Assembly (NCBI GenBank): GCA_900555465.1
Contig: USLE01000084.1
Span: forward strand, 1 to 6,251
DNA length: 6,251 nt
Reading direction: 5' to 3'
DNA from: an uncultured Butyricicoccus sp.
GTDB lineage: Bacteria > Bacillota > Clostridia > Oscillospirales > Butyricicoccaceae
Part shown: piece by piece, positions 6,231-6,251 of the stretch
Numbering within the stretch: position 1 is the first letter of the stretch
Layout: each line of letters starts with the position of its first letter
The notes under the pieces: generated by a model
Database searches by the model: none
What the model saw: the letters and a program-made list of their open reading frames with translations, nothing else
What the model was told of the DNA's origin: nothing
Translations under genes and position numbers: made by a program

Positions 6231-6251
6231 AGACTTGCCGCCCCCTCTGTC

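Overview
The window looks like chromosomal DNA from an anaerobic, Gram-positive Clostridia-type bacterium, probably a gut member of the Oscillospirales. This rests on AGGAGG-type ribosome sites, sigma-A style promoters (TTGACG or TTGCCA, 17-nt spacer, TAGAAT), a YqeV/MtaB-type tRNA methylthiotransferase, an SLH-anchored C69 dipeptidase and a tiny cysteine-rich membrane peptide of a sort common in those genomes. Coding regions are GC-rich by eye and intergenic stretches AT-rich. The taxonomic placement is inference.

Left part (1-2530, + strand) carries mostly translation functions. It starts with mtaB (101-1384), which makes the 2-methylthio form of t6A37 in tRNA. Next is a 50-residue Cys/Trp-rich membrane peptide (1451-1603) closed by a hairpin terminator. 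Then comes a strong promoter (1720-1748), efp for elongation factor P (1810-2370), a stable hairpin without a T-tract (2385-2413), tRNA-Val(GAC) with encoded CCA (2421-2496), and a clear intrinsic terminator (2501-2528). With no terminator or obvious promoter between efp and the tRNA, the two are probably co-transcribed.

Middle part (2588-4744): a near-consensus promoter drives one large gene (2670-4688). It encodes a secreted C69-family dipeptidase, an N-terminal-nucleophile hydrolase, fused to three C-terminal SLH domains, so the enzyme should be held on the cell surface. A 14-bp hairpin terminator follows and is shared with the convergent genes on its right.

Right part (4743-6251, - strand): two tightly coupled ABC-2 type permeases (5481-6230, then 4743-5477). 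They resemble the permease pair of lantibiotic-immunity/bacitracin-type exporters (LanE/LanG, MutE/MutG). Their ATPase is not in the window and is expected just beyond 6251.

Nothing here amounts to a demonstrated new system. The best leads are the Cys-rich peptide with a possible sporulation-type promoter, the efp-tRNA-Val transcript with its hairpin, and the dipeptidase whose catalytic Cys sits exactly at the predicted signal-peptidase cut. No CRISPR array, insertion sequence, rRNA or phage gene was seen.
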